64,000 nucleotides of DNA. Source: Streptomyces sp. NBC_01439. Its GTDB lineage: Bacteria > Actinomycetota > Actinomycetes > Streptomycetales > Streptomycetaceae. A program made the position numbers and the translations under genes. The DNA lies in NCBI RefSeq assembly GCF_036227605.1, contig NZ_CP109487.1, positions 4,469,501 through 4,533,500 of the forward strand, read 5' to 3'. The notes below the pieces were generated by a model that ran no database searches, had not been told where the DNA came from, and saw only the letters and a list, made by a program, of their open reading frames with translations. Numbering within the stretch: the first letter of the stretch is position 1; the number at the start of each line of letters is the position of its first letter. Positions 20,360 through 28,930 of the stretch are shown piece by piece.

Positions 20360-20427
20360 GGGTTCCGGGCTCTCCTGGATCGAGGGGGGCGTATTGCGGA
20401 AGGAGCGGTTTCAATTATCAACGCACA

Positions 20428-20462
20428 CGACCCCCGCCCAGTTCCAGGTAGGGAGGGGGTCG
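20428..20462 (-). terminator. possible tipA terminator
   Basis: An 8-bp CGACCCCC/GGGGGTCG stem with a 19-nt loop begins 18 nt beyond the tipA stop. Confidence 0.45.
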
Positions 20463-20479
20463 CATGCGTAACATTCCGC

Positions 20480-20911
20480 TTACACCCTGCGCACGCCGTT
20501 CGCCAGGATCGCGTCCCGCAGGTGCTCGGCGAGGCCCGGCTTCATCGCGTCGTAGAACGCCGTGAACCGCTCGTCCGCCACGTACATCTCACCGAGACAC
20601 GTGTGCATCTCGTACGAGCAGTCGTAGAACCACCGGTGGATGTGCAGGCGGTGCTCCTCGGCCAGGTCCATCGCTCGCTCGCCGTCGGCGGGTTCGCCCG
20701 CCTCCATGGCCGCCACGTACCGACGGCCCCAGTCGGCGGACTCGTCCTGGATCCGCTGCCAGTCGCCCTTCGTGTACGAGGCCGCCCGGCGCTGCGACTC
20801 GGCGTACGCATCGGTGTCGCCCCAGCGCTCCTCCACCTCCTGCGCGTACTGCTCCGGGTCCTCGTCCCCGAAGACCTCGAACTTCTCCTCGGGCGTGAGG
20901 TTGATGCCCAT
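20480..20911 (-). other. TipAS: internal translation product of tipA (drug-binding domain alone)
   Basis: An internal ATG at 20909-20911 (MGINLTPEEKF) is preceded by GGAGG 8 nt upstream and would yield 143 residues. This matches the second product described for S. lividans tipA, which is made in excess over TipAL and sequesters thiopeptides without binding DNA. Position 110 for the internal Met coincides with the known arrangement. Confidence 0.85.
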
Positions 20912-21238
20912 CTTCTTCGCCTCCATGGCGTGCTCAACGGCCTTGGCCATCTGCTGGAGCCGGGCGATCCGGTCGGTCAGCAGGGCGTGCTGCCGGCGCA
21001 GATGCTCCTGAGGATCCGATTCCGGGTCGTCCAGCAGGACCGCGACCTCTTCGAGGGGGAAGCCGAGCTCCCGGTAGAACAGGATCCGCTGCAACCGGTC
21101 CAGGTCGGCGTCGTCGTACCGCCGGTGTCCCGCGCCGCTGCGGCCGCTCGGGGAGAGCAGACCGATCTCGTCGTAGTGGTGCAGGGTGCGCACCGTGACT
21201 CCGGCGAATCCGGCGACCTGGCCCACGGAGAAGCCCAT
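20480..21238 (-). CDS. tipA: thiostrepton-responsive MerR-family activator TipAL
   Basis: The 252-residue protein has a MerR winged helix-turn-helix (SVGQVAGFAGVTVRTLHHYDEIGLL), a dimerisation helix, and a C-terminal TipAS drug-recognition domain from Met110. Both Cys of the drug-binding region are kept, Cys207 and Cys214 in FYDCSYEMHTCLGEM. Cys214 is the residue known to bond thiopeptides covalently in S. lividans. The ATG at 21238 follows GAGGAGGGAAG. A GTG at 21271 overlaps the promoter -10 and is excluded. TipA proteins sense thiopeptide antibiotics and activate their own promoter. The gene follows the ABC pair on the same strand. Confidence 0.96.
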   Translation of the reverse strand: MGFSVGQVAGFAGVTVRTLHHYDEIGLLSPSGRSGAGHRRYDDADLDRLQRILFYRELGFPLEEVAVLLDDPESDPQEHLRRQHALLTDRIARLQQMAKAVEHAMEAKKMGINLTPEEKFEVFGDEDPEQYAQEVEERWGDTDAYAESQRRAASYTKGDWQRIQDESADWGRRYVAAMEAGEPADGERAMDLAEEHRLHIHRWFYDCSYEMHTCLGEMYVADERFTAFYDAMKPGLAEHLRDAILANGVRRV

Positions 21239-21269
21239 TTCTTCCCTCCTCTGCTCGGGTACGCCCTTC

Positions 21270-21300
21270 ACTGTGGTTCCTCACGCCGCGTGAGGTGCAA
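21270..21300 (-). promoter_or_regulatory. TipA-type autoregulated promoter (ptipA)
   Basis: On the minus strand, TTGCAC (21295-21300) and CACAGT (21270-21275) are separated by 19 bp. Within that long spacer lies the inverted repeat CCTCACG-N3-CGTGAGG (21279-21295). A 19-bp spacer with a dyad is diagnostic of MerR-type promoters that are untwisted by the activator. The elements closely resemble the S. lividans tipA promoter as I remember it. Confidence 0.88.
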
Positions 21301-21314
21301 GTCCTCTTCGGCGG

Positions 21315-22097
21315 CTACTTGCTCAGGCCCCGGTAACGGCCCACCGCCAACGGGAAGAAGACCGCGAGCAGCAGGAGCGGCCAGGCGACCGCCAGCAGGG
21401 CCGCGTGGTCGGCGGCCCACGACGCGGGCGCCGCGGCCGGGTTGCCGAACAGGTCGCGCACGGCCGTGGCCGTCGCCGAGAGCGGATTCCATTCCACCAC
21501 CGCTCCCAGCCAGCCCGGCATCGACTCCGGCGTGGCGAAGGCGTTGGACAGGAACCCCACCGGCCACACCAGGATCTGCACCGCCTGCACCAGCTCCGGC
21601 CGGCCCGCGACCATGCCGAGCCAGATCCCGATCCACAGCATCGCGAAGCGCAGCAGCAGGAGCAGCCCGAAGGCGAGCAGCGCGGCCGCCGCGCCGCCGT
21701 GCCAGCGCCAGCCGAGCAGCAGCCCGACCGCGGCCAGGACCAGCAGCCCCACGGCCGACTGGAGCACGTCGGCGGCGCTGCGGCCCACCAGGACCGCCGA
21801 CGAGGACATCGGCATGGCGCGGAAGCGGTCGATCACCCCCTTGTTCAGGTCTTGGGTGACGGCCGTCAGGGTGGCTTCCAGCCCGAAGGCCATCGTCAGG
21901 GCGAGCATCCCCGGGACCAAGAACTCGACGTACTCGCCGTCGATCCCGCGCCCGCCGCCCACCAGGAAGCCGAACATCAGCAACATCATCACGGGGAAGA
22001 CCAGGCCGACGACCATCTGGACCGGCTGCCGCGCCCAGTGCGCCAGCTCGCGCCGGGTCATCGTCCAGGAATCCGAGACCACCCACGCCGCGCTCAT
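21315..22097 (-). CDS. ABC-2 type exporter permease (DrrB-like)
   Basis: The 260-residue integral membrane protein has six hydrophobic helices and the ABC-2 motif around [20 protein letters not shown] and [16 protein letters not shown], typical of daunorubicin-resistance DrrB permeases. The ATG overlaps the ATPase stop as ATGA, so the pair forms one exporter. Location directly upstream of tipA on the same strand and downstream of padR suggests a drug- or peptide-inducible efflux pump. The substrate is not identifiable. Confidence 0.92.
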   Translation of the reverse strand: MSAAWVVSDSWTMTRRELAHWARQPVQMVVGLVFPVMMLLMFGFLVGGGRGIDGEYVEFLVPGMLALTMAFGLEATLTAVTQDLNKGVIDRFRAMPMSSSAVLVGRSAADVLQSAVGLLVLAAVGLLLGWRWHGGAAAALLAFGLLLLLRFAMLWIGIWLGMVAGRPELVQAVQILVWPVGFLSNAFATPESMPGWLGAVVEWNPLSATATAVRDLFGNPAAAPASWAADHAALLAVAWPLLLLAVFFPLAVGRYRGLSK

Positions 22098-23026
22098 GCA
22101 GCCACCCCCTCGCGGTCGGTCAGGTGCAGGAACACCTCGTCCAGCGTGGGGCGCCGGACGGCGAGGTCGGCCGCCTCGACGCCCGCCTCCTCCAGCGTCC
22201 GCAGGGTCCGGGCCAGGCCCGCCATGCGGTCCTCCACCGGGAAGCTCAGGGTCAGGGTGTCGGAATCGACGGCGGGGTCGGGCAGCAGCCGCGCCACCTC
22301 CGCCAGCCGGGCCGCGTCCCGTAGGACCACGACGATCCGGTCCGCCCCGACCAGGGCCTTCAGCTCGTCGGCCGTGCCCTCGGCCGCGACCCGGCCGCCG
22401 TCGATCAGGGCGATCCGGTCGGCCAGTTGGTCGGCCTCCTCCAGGTACTGCGTGGTGAGCAGGACGGTCGTACCGCCGCCGACCAGGGAGCGGACCGCGG
22501 CCCACACCTCGGCGCGGCCGCGCGGGTCGAGACCGGTGGTCGGCTCGTCCAGGAACAGCACCTCCGGGTCCGTGATCAGGGAGGCGGCGAGGTCGAGCCG
22601 GCGCCGCATGCCGCCGCTGTACTGCTTCACCGCCTTGCGGCCGGTGTCCGTGAGGCCGAAGCGCTCCAGCAGTTCGTCGGCGCGCCGCCCGGCGCGGCGC
22701 GCGCCCAGGTGGTGGAGACGGCCGAACATCTCCAGGTTCTGCCGCCCGGCCAGTTCCTCGTCGAGCGCCGCGTGCTGGCCCAGCAGCCCGATGCGGGCGC
22801 GGACGGCCGCCGGGTCCGTGGTGACGTCGTGGCCCGCCACCCGGACCACCCCCTGGTCGTGGCGGAGCAGGGTGCTCATGATCCGCACGGCCGTGGTCTT
22901 GCCCGCGCCGTTGGGGCCGAGCACCGCGTGCACGGTGCCGGGCGCCACCTCCAGGTCGAGCCCGGCCAGGGCCTGCTGGTCGCCGTAACGCTTGTGCACA
23001 CCTTCGACGGAGATCGCCAAAGCCAC
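22094..23026 (-). CDS. ABC exporter ATP-binding protein (DrrA-like)
   Basis: The 310-residue ATPase has Walker [10 protein letters not shown] near residue 37, Q-loop [19 protein letters not shown], signature [12 protein letters not shown], and Walker [19 protein letters not shown]-terminal extension is typical of DrrA ([14 protein letters not shown]). It drives the adjacent permease. The annotated GTG at 23026 abuts GAGGA. A TTG at 23018-23020, 5-6 nt after GAGGAG, has better spacing and may be the real start, costing two residues. Transcription is predicted from the PadR-controlled promoter at 23062-23090. Confidence 0.93.
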   Translation of the reverse strand: MALAISVEGVHKRYGDQQALAGLDLEVAPGTVHAVLGPNGAGKTTAVRIMSTLLRHDQGVVRVAGHDVTTDPAAVRARIGLLGQHAALDEELAGRQNLEMFGRLHHLGARRAGRRADELLERFGLTDTGRKAVKQYSGGMRRRLDLAASLITDPEVLFLDEPTTGLDPRGRAEVWAAVRSLVGGGTTVLLTTQYLEEADQLADRIALIDGGRVAAEGTADELKALVGADRIVVVLRDAARLAEVARLLPDPAVDSDTLTLSFPVEDRMAGLARTLRTLEEAGVEAADLAVRRPTLDEVFLHLTDREGVAA

Positions 23027-23033
23027 TCCTCGT

Positions 23034-23099
23034 TAATCAAATTTGACTACTACGACCCGCGAAAGTAGTGCCCGCTCACGAGCTAGTCAAACTTGATTA
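23034..23099 (-). promoter_or_regulatory. PadR-type operator pair flanking a near-consensus promoter
   Basis: The promoter is TTGACT (23085-23090), a 17-bp spacer, then TACTTT (23062-23067), reading toward the ABC genes. A 16-bp motif, TAATCAARTTTGACTA, occurs twice in opposite orientations, at 23034-23049 and 23084-23099, with one mismatch. Each contains a TCAAN2TTGA dyad. The upstream copy covers the -35 and includes the padR stop codon, and the downstream copy covers the early leader. Confidence 0.8.
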
Positions 23100-23711
23100 G
23101 GCGTACGGGTTCTCCTGGCCCTCCGCCAGCACCCCGACGAACGGTTCGCCGCCCTCGCCCGCGAAGGAGTACGCGCCCCCCTCGATCCGGGCGACCAGTC
23201 CCCGCGTCCACTCCGCCTCCGCGTCCGCGGAGTGGACCCACCTGTGCATGATCTCGCCGATGTGGCCCAGCACCTCCGGACCGCCCTCCGGCGTGTAGTA
23301 GTCCGTCACCGACGACCGCCAGAGCGCCAGCTTCGCCATCCGCTCCCGGAGCAGCGCGAGCACCTCGTCCCGCGGCAGGTCGACCATGAAGCCGATCGCC
23401 GCGGACAGCACGTCCGTCTTCTGGTCGTACGCCGCGAGGGCCTCGCGCAGCAGCCGGAAGTACTCCTCGCGGCCGGCGTCCGTCACCTCGTACTCGGTCC
23501 GCGGCGGACCGCCCGCCGCGCTCGGCCCCACCTCGTGCGCGTGCAGGACGCCCTGCTTCGCCATCTGCTTGAGCGCGTGGTAGATCGATCCGGGCTTGGT
23601 GTTCGACCACTCGTGGGCGCCCCAGTACTCCAGGTCGTTGCGCACCTGGTACCCGTGGGCCCGCCCGTGCTGGCGGACCGCACCGAGGACAAGAAGCCGG
23701 ATCGCTGACAT
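23097..23711 (-). CDS. PadR-family transcriptional regulator
   Basis: The 204-residue protein has an N-terminal winged helix-turn-helix of PadR type (VLGAVRQHGRAHGYQVRNDL, PGSIYHALKQMAKQGVL, RTEYEVTDAGREEYFRLL) and a C-terminal helical dimerisation domain. PadR repressors of this class commonly control neighbouring ABC exporters and are released by drugs or phenolics. The two operators in the 70-bp gap before the ATPase gene support this. Since padR lies upstream on the same strand, it may be transcribed separately while the exporter is repressed. Confidence 0.93.
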   Translation of the reverse strand: MSAIRLLVLGAVRQHGRAHGYQVRNDLEYWGAHEWSNTKPGSIYHALKQMAKQGVLHAHEVGPSAAGGPPRTEYEVTDAGREEYFRLLREALAAYDQKTDVLSAAIGFMVDLPRDEVLALLRERMAKLALWRSSVTDYYTPEGGPEVLGHIGEIMHRWVHSADAEAEWTRGLVARIEGGAYSFAGEGGEPFVGVLAEGQENPYA

Positions 23712-23748
23712 GGGGCCAGGCTAAGCCCCTGCCCCGCTAGCCCATCGC

Positions 23749-24261
23749 CTAGCCCATCGCCTTGGTGCCGTCGAGGGACTCGCGGACGATGTCCGCGTGG
23801 CCCGCGTGCCGGGCGAACTCCTCCACCAGGTGCAGGAGCATCCAGCGCATCGAGACCTTGGCGTCCTTGGGGAACCAGGGCGCCGGCGGGAGGGGGAAGG
23901 TCGCGTCCAGGCTCGGGAGGGCGGCGACGAAGGCCGCCGTCTGCTCCGCGACCTCGTCCCAGAAGGCGAGGACCGAGGGGATGGACTCGCCGTCGACCAG
24001 GCGGAAGGCCTCGCCCCAGGTCTCCTGGGTGCGCGCCTTCTCGTTCGGCGCCTGCTGGGCGAGGCGCAGCCAGTTCAGCTCGACCTCGGCCACGTGCTTG
24101 AGCAGACCGGACAGGGTGAGCTCGCTGGCGCTGGGGCGGCTCGCGGCCTGCTCCTCGCTGAGCCCGAGGACCGATTCGCGGATCGCCGTGCGCTGGGCCT
24201 CGACGAAGGCGAGGAGGGTGCCGCGCTCGTCGCCGGGGACTTCGGGGGAAATCTGAGCCAT
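23749..24261 (-). CDS. DinB-like / DUF664 family protein
   Basis: The 170-residue four-helix-bundle protein carries the spaced His residues typical of DinB/DUF664 proteins (LLKHVAEVELNWL, LLHLVEEFARHAGHADIVRE). These form a metal site used by some relatives as thiol (mycothiol or bacillithiol) transferases. Reaction and thiol are not identifiable here. I chose the ATG at 24261 (MAQISPEVPGDE) with AAGGCGG upstream. It lies 37 nt before padR in the same direction and could be cotranscribed with it. Confidence 0.85.
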   Translation of the reverse strand: MAQISPEVPGDERGTLLAFVEAQRTAIRESVLGLSEEQAASRPSASELTLSGLLKHVAEVELNWLRLAQQAPNEKARTQETWGEAFRLVDGESIPSVLAFWDEVAEQTAAFVAALPSLDATFPLPPAPWFPKDAKVSMRWMLLHLVEEFARHAGHADIVRESLDGTKAMG

Positions 24262-24373
24262 GACCGACCGCCTTGTGCGTGAGGTGTCCTGAGGTGTCGC
24301 GCCGGGGGGCTCCTCCCCCCGACACGACACACGCTACGGAGCTTTGAGGTCAGATCCTGTCCTCATTGGCCGC

Positions 24374-26461
24374 TCAGTTGCCTTCGATCTCCCCGTCGGG
24401 GCGGATCGCCGGCAGGGCGGTGGCGGGCTGCGGGAGCAGGGCCTTGGAGAGGTCCTGCTTGCCCGTCGGGTCGAGCCCGTACATCGCCTCGTAGATGTTG
24501 CGGACCGCCGGACCCGAGGCACCCGAGCCGGTACCGCCCTGGGAGATCGTCATCACGATCGCGTAGTCCTCGGTGTACGAGGCGAACCACGAGGTCGTCT
24601 GCTTGCCCTGGACCTCGGCCGTACCCGTCTTGGCGTGCATCGGGATCTGCTTCTGCGGCCAGCCGCCGAAGCGCCAGGCCGCGCTGCCGTTGGTGGCGAC
24701 GCCCGCCAGGGCCTCGTCGATGTCGTCACGGGTCTTCGCGTCCATCGGCAGCTTGCCCTGCTCCTTCGGCGCGATCTCCTGGACCGAGGTGCCGTCGGCG
24801 CTGACGATCGCCTTGCCGATGCTGGGCTGGTGGAGCGTGCCGCCGTTGGCGATGGCCGAGTAGACGGAGGCCATCTGGATCGGGGTGACCAGCGTGTCGC
24901 CCTGCCCGATCGAGTAGTTGATGGCGTCGCCCTCACGCATCTGGTTGCCCTGGCGGCAGTTCTCGTAGGCGATCTTCTCGGCGAAGGAGCCGTTCTTCTT
25001 GCCGTCGCGGCACCAGGCGTCCTTGTTCGCGTCGAAGAAGTCCTGCTTCCACTTCCGGTCGGGGACCCGGCCGGGGACCTCGTTCGGCAGGTCGATGCCG
25101 GTGCGCTTGCCCAGCCCGAACTCGTGGGCGGTCTTGAGGAACCAGTCCTTCGGGTCCTTCTTCGGCTTGATGCCGCCGTCCTTCTTCCACTCCTGGTCCG
25201 CGATGGCGTAGTAGACGGTGTCGCAGGAGACCTCCAGCGCCCGCCCGATGGTGATGTCACCGTGGCCCTGCGACTCGAAGTTCGTGAAGGTCTGGTTGCC
25301 GACCGAGTACGAGCTGGGGCAGGGGTAGCGGTTGTTGAACGGGTACCCGGCGTTGACCGCGGCCGTCGAGGTGACCACCTTGAAGATGGAGCCGGGCGCC
25401 GCTTGGGCCTGGATGGCCCGGTTCAGCAGCGGGTAGTTCGACTCCTTGCGGGTCAGGCCGGCGTAGTCCTTGGCGGAGATGCCGCCCACCCAGGCGTTGG
25501 GGTCGTACGTCGGGTTCGAGGCCATCGCCACGACCCGGCCGGTCTTGGTCTCCATCACCACGACGGCGCCCGAGTCGGCCTCGTAGTTGCGGCCCGTGTT
25601 CTTGTCCCGGACCTTGCGGGCCTCGACCATCGCGTTGTTCAGCTCGCGCTCGGCCACCGCCTGCACCCGGGAGTCGATCGAGGTCACGATGTTCGAGCCG
25701 GGCCGCGCCGGGTCGGTCTGCCCCTGGCCGATGACCCGGCCGAGGTTGTCCACCTCGTAGCGGGTGACGCCCGCCTTGCCGCGCAGCTCCTTGTCGTACG
25801 TGCGCTCCAGGCCGGAGCGGCCGACCTGGTCGGAACGCAGGTACGGCGAGTCCGACTTCTTCGCCTTGGCGATCTCCTCGTCGGTGACCGGTGAGAGGTA
25901 GCCCAGCACCTGGGAGGTGTTGGCCTGGTCCGGGGCCGCGTAACGGCGCAGGGCGGTCGCCTCGGCCGTGATGCCCGGGAAGTCCTCGGGGTGCTCGCGG
26001 ATCTGCAGGGCCTGCTCGGTGGTGGCCTCGTCGCTGACCGGGATCGGCTGGTAGGGGGAACCGTTCCAGCAGGGCTGCTTGGTCTTGGCGTCGCAGAGCC
26101 GGACCTTGTCGATGACCTCCTGGGCGTCCATGCCCAGCACCCCGGCGAGCCGGGTCAGCACGGACCTGCCCTTGTCCTTCATGGTCAGCAGCTCGGTGCG
26201 GCTGGCGGAGACCACCAGGTGGGTCGCGTTGTCGGCGAGCGGGATCCCGCGCGAATCCAGGATCGACCCGCGCACGGCGGGCTGGACCACCTGCTGGACG
26301 TGGTTGTTCTTCGCCTCGTCCGTGTACTCCGAGCCGTTGCGTATCTGGAGGTACCACAAGCGTCCGCCCAGCGTGAGCAACAGCGAGAAGACCACGATCT
26401 GGATGACGACGAGACGGTTCTGGACCCGAGGGGTCCGGCCGGTCTCCGGTATGTTGCTCAA
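24374..26461 (-). CDS. class B penicillin-binding protein (PBP2-like transpeptidase)
   Basis: The 695-residue bitopic membrane protein has one N-terminal helix (about residues 18-36), a dimerisation or pedestal domain, and a transpeptidase domain. The catalytic triad motifs are SIFK near residue 355, SCD in LEVSCDTVYYAI, and KTGT near 607. It cross-links peptidoglycan. The TTG start follows GGGGGAGAACGAG. It stands without a RodA/FtsW partner or mre genes beside it, so it is likely a paralogue of the elongation PBP2. Its specific role (apical growth, sporulation) is not evident. Four Cys in the transpeptidase region could form extracellular disulfides. Confidence 0.94.
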   Translation of the reverse strand: MSNIPETGRTPRVQNRLVVIQIVVFSLLLTLGGRLWYLQIRNGSEYTDEAKNNHVQQVVQPAVRGSILDSRGIPLADNATHLVVSASRTELLTMKDKGRSVLTRLAGVLGMDAQEVIDKVRLCDAKTKQPCWNGSPYQPIPVSDEATTEQALQIREHPEDFPGITAEATALRRYAAPDQANTSQVLGYLSPVTDEEIAKAKKSDSPYLRSDQVGRSGLERTYDKELRGKAGVTRYEVDNLGRVIGQGQTDPARPGSNIVTSIDSRVQAVAERELNNAMVEARKVRDKNTGRNYEADSGAVVVMETKTGRVVAMASNPTYDPNAWVGGISAKDYAGLTRKESNYPLLNRAIQAQAAPGSIFKVVTSTAAVNAGYPFNNRYPCPSSYSVGNQTFTNFESQGHGDITIGRALEVSCDTVYYAIADQEWKKDGGIKPKKDPKDWFLKTAHEFGLGKRTGIDLPNEVPGRVPDRKWKQDFFDANKDAWCRDGKKNGSFAEKIAYENCRQGNQMREGDAINYSIGQGDTLVTPIQMASVYSAIANGGTLHQPSIGKAIVSADGTSVQEIAPKEQGKLPMDAKTRDDIDEALAGVATNGSAAWRFGGWPQKQIPMHAKTGTAEVQGKQTTSWFASYTEDYAIVMTISQGGTGSGASGPAVRNIYEAMYGLDPTGKQDLSKALLPQPATALPAIRPDGEIEGN

Positions 26462-26522
26462 CTCGTTCTCCCCCGGGCGGCTTCCTACGCCCGGCCGAGT
26501 CTAGGGGTGCGACCTGTGAGAC

Positions 26523-27980
26523 CTAGAACGGGAAGGTCGTCCGGCCGTGCTGGACGGAGATCCACTTCTGCGTGGTGAAGGCCTCGATCGTGGCCTCGCC
26601 GTTCAGTCGGCCCAGACCCGAGGCCTTCTCGCCGCCGAAGGCGGCCAGCGGCTCGTCCCCGATCGTGGAGTCGTTGACGTGCATCATGCCCGTCTCGATC
26701 CGCTGGGCGAAGCGGACGCCCCGCTCCACGTCCCGGGTGTGCACGGCGCCGCTCAGCCCGTAGGGGGTCGCGTTGGTCAGCCGTACGGCCTCGTCCTCGC
26801 CGTCGAAGACCACCAGCAGGGCCACCGGGCCGAAGATCTCCTGACTCAGCAGCGGGGAGTCATCGGGGATCCCGGCGAGCACCGTGGGTTCGACCAGGTT
26901 GCCGCGCGTAGACCCGCGCACGAGCGCCTGCGCACCGGATTCCACGGCCTGGTCCACGAGCGCGGTCAGGGCGTCGGCCTGGAAGGAGTTGATCAGCGGG
27001 CCGATGTGGGTGTCGGCCTCGTGCGGGTCGCCCGTCTTGAGGGCGCGCACGCGTGCGGTGAACTTCTCGGTGAACTCCTGCGCGACGGAGGCGTCGACGA
27101 GGATCCGGTTCGCGGCCATGCAGACCTGGCCCTGGTAGACGAAGCGGCTGAAGACGGCCGCGTCCACCGCGTAATCGAGGTCGGCGTCGTCGAGCACGAC
27201 GAGCGCGCTGTTCCCGCTGAGCTCCAGGACCGTGCGCTTGAAGTGGCGGGCGGCGATCGCCCCGACGTGCCGGCCGACCCGGTCCGATCCCGCGAACGAG
27301 ATGACCTTGGGGACGGGGTGCGTCAGGAGCGCGTCGCCTATTTCGGCGATGTCGGTGACCAGGACGTTCAGCAGGCCGGCCGGCAGCCCGGCGTCCTCGA
27401 AGATCTTGGCGATCACGCCGCCGCCCACGACCGGGGCGTTCTGGTTGGGCTTGATGACGACCGCGTTGCCCAGCGCCAGGGCCGGGGCGACCGACTTCAA
27501 GGCCACCAGGAAGGGGAAGTTGAAGGGGCTGATCACCGTGACGACGCCCACGGGGAGCCGCTGGACCCGGTTCTCCTTGCCCTTGACCAGCGAGGGCAGG
27601 ATCCGCCCCTCGGGCCGGACGGCGAGCTGGAGGGACTCGCGGATGAACTCCATCGCGAGGTGGACCTCGTACTCGGCCTTGGGACGCGTCCCGCCGAGCT
27701 CGTCGATCATCGCCTCGACGATCTCCTTCTCGCGCTCCTCGGTGATCCGCAGGGCGCGCTCCAGGACCGCGCGTCTGACGTAAGGGCTGGTGGCGGCCCA
27801 CTCGCGCTGGGCGCGCTCGGCGCCGCGGTAGGCCCGGTCCACCTGCTCGACCGTGGCGACGGTGATGGCGGCGAGCTTCTCCCCGTTGAAGGGGTTGACG
27901 TCGATGATGTCCCACGAACCGGTACCGGCCAGCCATTCGCCGTCGATGTACTGGTGAGCCAGGTCGCTGAATATGGACAT
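26523..27980 (-). CDS. NAD(P)+-dependent aldehyde dehydrogenase (benzaldehyde/vanillin-dehydrogenase-like)
   Basis: The 485-residue enzyme of the ALDH superfamily shows the cofactor region VVTVISPFNFPFLVALKS, the general-base region LELSGNSALVVLDDADLD near residue 252, and the catalytic Cys in YQGQVCMAANRI near 286. Closest resemblance by eye is to aromatic aldehyde dehydrogenases, so oxidation of benzaldehyde or vanillin-like compounds is plausible but not proven. The ATG at 27980 follows AAGGGAT. A perfect palindrome, GACCGATCGGTC, lies in its upstream region. It is in the same direction as the WhiJ-like gene upstream. Confidence 0.93.
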   Translation of the reverse strand: MSIFSDLAHQYIDGEWLAGTGSWDIIDVNPFNGEKLAAITVATVEQVDRAYRGAERAQREWAATSPYVRRAVLERALRITEEREKEIVEAMIDELGGTRPKAEYEVHLAMEFIRESLQLAVRPEGRILPSLVKGKENRVQRLPVGVVTVISPFNFPFLVALKSVAPALALGNAVVIKPNQNAPVVGGGVIAKIFEDAGLPAGLLNVLVTDIAEIGDALLTHPVPKVISFAGSDRVGRHVGAIAARHFKRTVLELSGNSALVVLDDADLDYAVDAAVFSRFVYQGQVCMAANRILVDASVAQEFTEKFTARVRALKTGDPHEADTHIGPLINSFQADALTALVDQAVESGAQALVRGSTRGNLVEPTVLAGIPDDSPLLSQEIFGPVALLVVFDGEDEAVRLTNATPYGLSGAVHTRDVERGVRFAQRIETGMMHVNDSTIGDEPLAAFGGEKASGLGRLNGEATIEAFTTQKWISVQHGRTTFPF

Positions 27981-28022
27981 GCCATCCCTTACTGCGAGCG
28001 CGCACCCGTGCGCTGCACCGGA

Positions 28023-28034
28023 GACCGATCGGTC
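28023..28034. promoter_or_regulatory. 12-bp palindrome in the aldehyde dehydrogenase leader
   Basis: GACCGATCGGTC is a perfect dyad 43 bp upstream of the ATG. Its form (GACCG-N2-CGGTC) resembles operators of TetR-family repressors. No such regulator is adjacent in the window. Confidence 0.4.
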
Positions 28035-28069
28035 ATCATGCACTGATCAGACGTCATACTACGTGCGAT

Positions 28070-28930
28070 TCAAGACAGTTGGAGCAGGCCACGGAGAAGA
28101 TCCCTGGTCCGCTCAGCATCGGGGCAATCCGCCTGGAGCCGTTCCATCGCCCGCTCGTACTGCCCCACTTCCTCGCCCTTGTCCAGGTAGAGGGCACTGG
28201 TGAGCTGTTCCAGATAGACGATGTCCTGGAGGTCGGACTCGGGGAAGCGCAGCAGGGTGAAGGCTCCGCTCTCGCCCGCGTGCCCGCCGAAGGAGAAGGG
28301 CATCACCTGGAGCTGCACGTTGGGTCGCTGGGAAACCTCGATGAGGTGCTCCAGCTGACCGCGCATGACCTCGCGGTCCCCGTACGGGCGGCGCAGCGCG
28401 GCCTCGTCGAGGACGGCGTGGAAGACGGGGGCGTTCTCGGAGACGAGGACCTTCTGGCGCTCCAGGCGCAGGGCGACGCGGCGGTCGACCTCGGCGGCGG
28501 TGGCGCCGGGCATGCCGCGGCTGACGACGGCGTGGGCGTACGCCTCGGTCTGCAACAGGCCGTGGACGAACTGGACTTCGTAGATCCGGATGAGCGAAGC
28601 AGCGCCCTCCAAGCCGATGTACGTCTGGAACCACCCGGGCAGCACGTCGCCGTAGCTGTGCCACCAGCCGGTCGCATTGGCCTCCCGGACCAAACCGAGC
28701 AGCGACTCGCGCTCCGTGCTGTCCGTGACTCCGTAGAGCGTGAGGAGGTCCTCGACGTCCCTCGCCTTGAAGCTCACCCTTCCCAACTCCAAGCGGCTGA
28801 TCTTCGATTCGGATGCGCGGATCGAGTAGCCGGCCGCCTCACGGGTGATGCCGCGGGATTCTCGGAGTCGCCTGAGCTGGGAGCCCAGGAGGATGCGGCG
28901 CACCACGGAACCGCTGGCTTCTGCGGTCAC
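28070..28930 (-). CDS. WhiJ-like helix-turn-helix regulator (XRE N-domain, DUF5753)
   Basis: The 286-residue protein has an XRE-type HTH near residues 10-65 (LGSQLRRLRESRGITREAAG, ISRLELGRVSFKARDVEDLL). A long DUF5753 domain follows (WFQTYIGLEGAASLIRIYE, VQLQVMPFSFGGHAG). This is the WhiJ/Scr1-type regulator found many times in each Streptomyces genome, usually beside a DUF397 gene and an RsbW-like ATPase, both present here. The GTG at 28930 follows GGGGAGGG. An ATG at 28948 is an alternative. It likely binds the nearby TGCACGTGCA palindromes, which is inference. Confidence 0.9.
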   Translation of the reverse strand: MTAEASGSVVRRILLGSQLRRLRESRGITREAAGYSIRASESKISRLELGRVSFKARDVEDLLTLYGVTDSTERESLLGLVREANATGWWHSYGDVLPGWFQTYIGLEGAASLIRIYEVQFVHGLLQTEAYAHAVVSRGMPGATAAEVDRRVALRLERQKVLVSENAPVFHAVLDEAALRRPYGDREVMRGQLEHLIEVSQRPNVQLQVMPFSFGGHAGESGAFTLLRFPESDLQDIVYLEQLTSALYLDKGEEVGQYERAMERLQADCPDAERTRDLLRGLLQLS

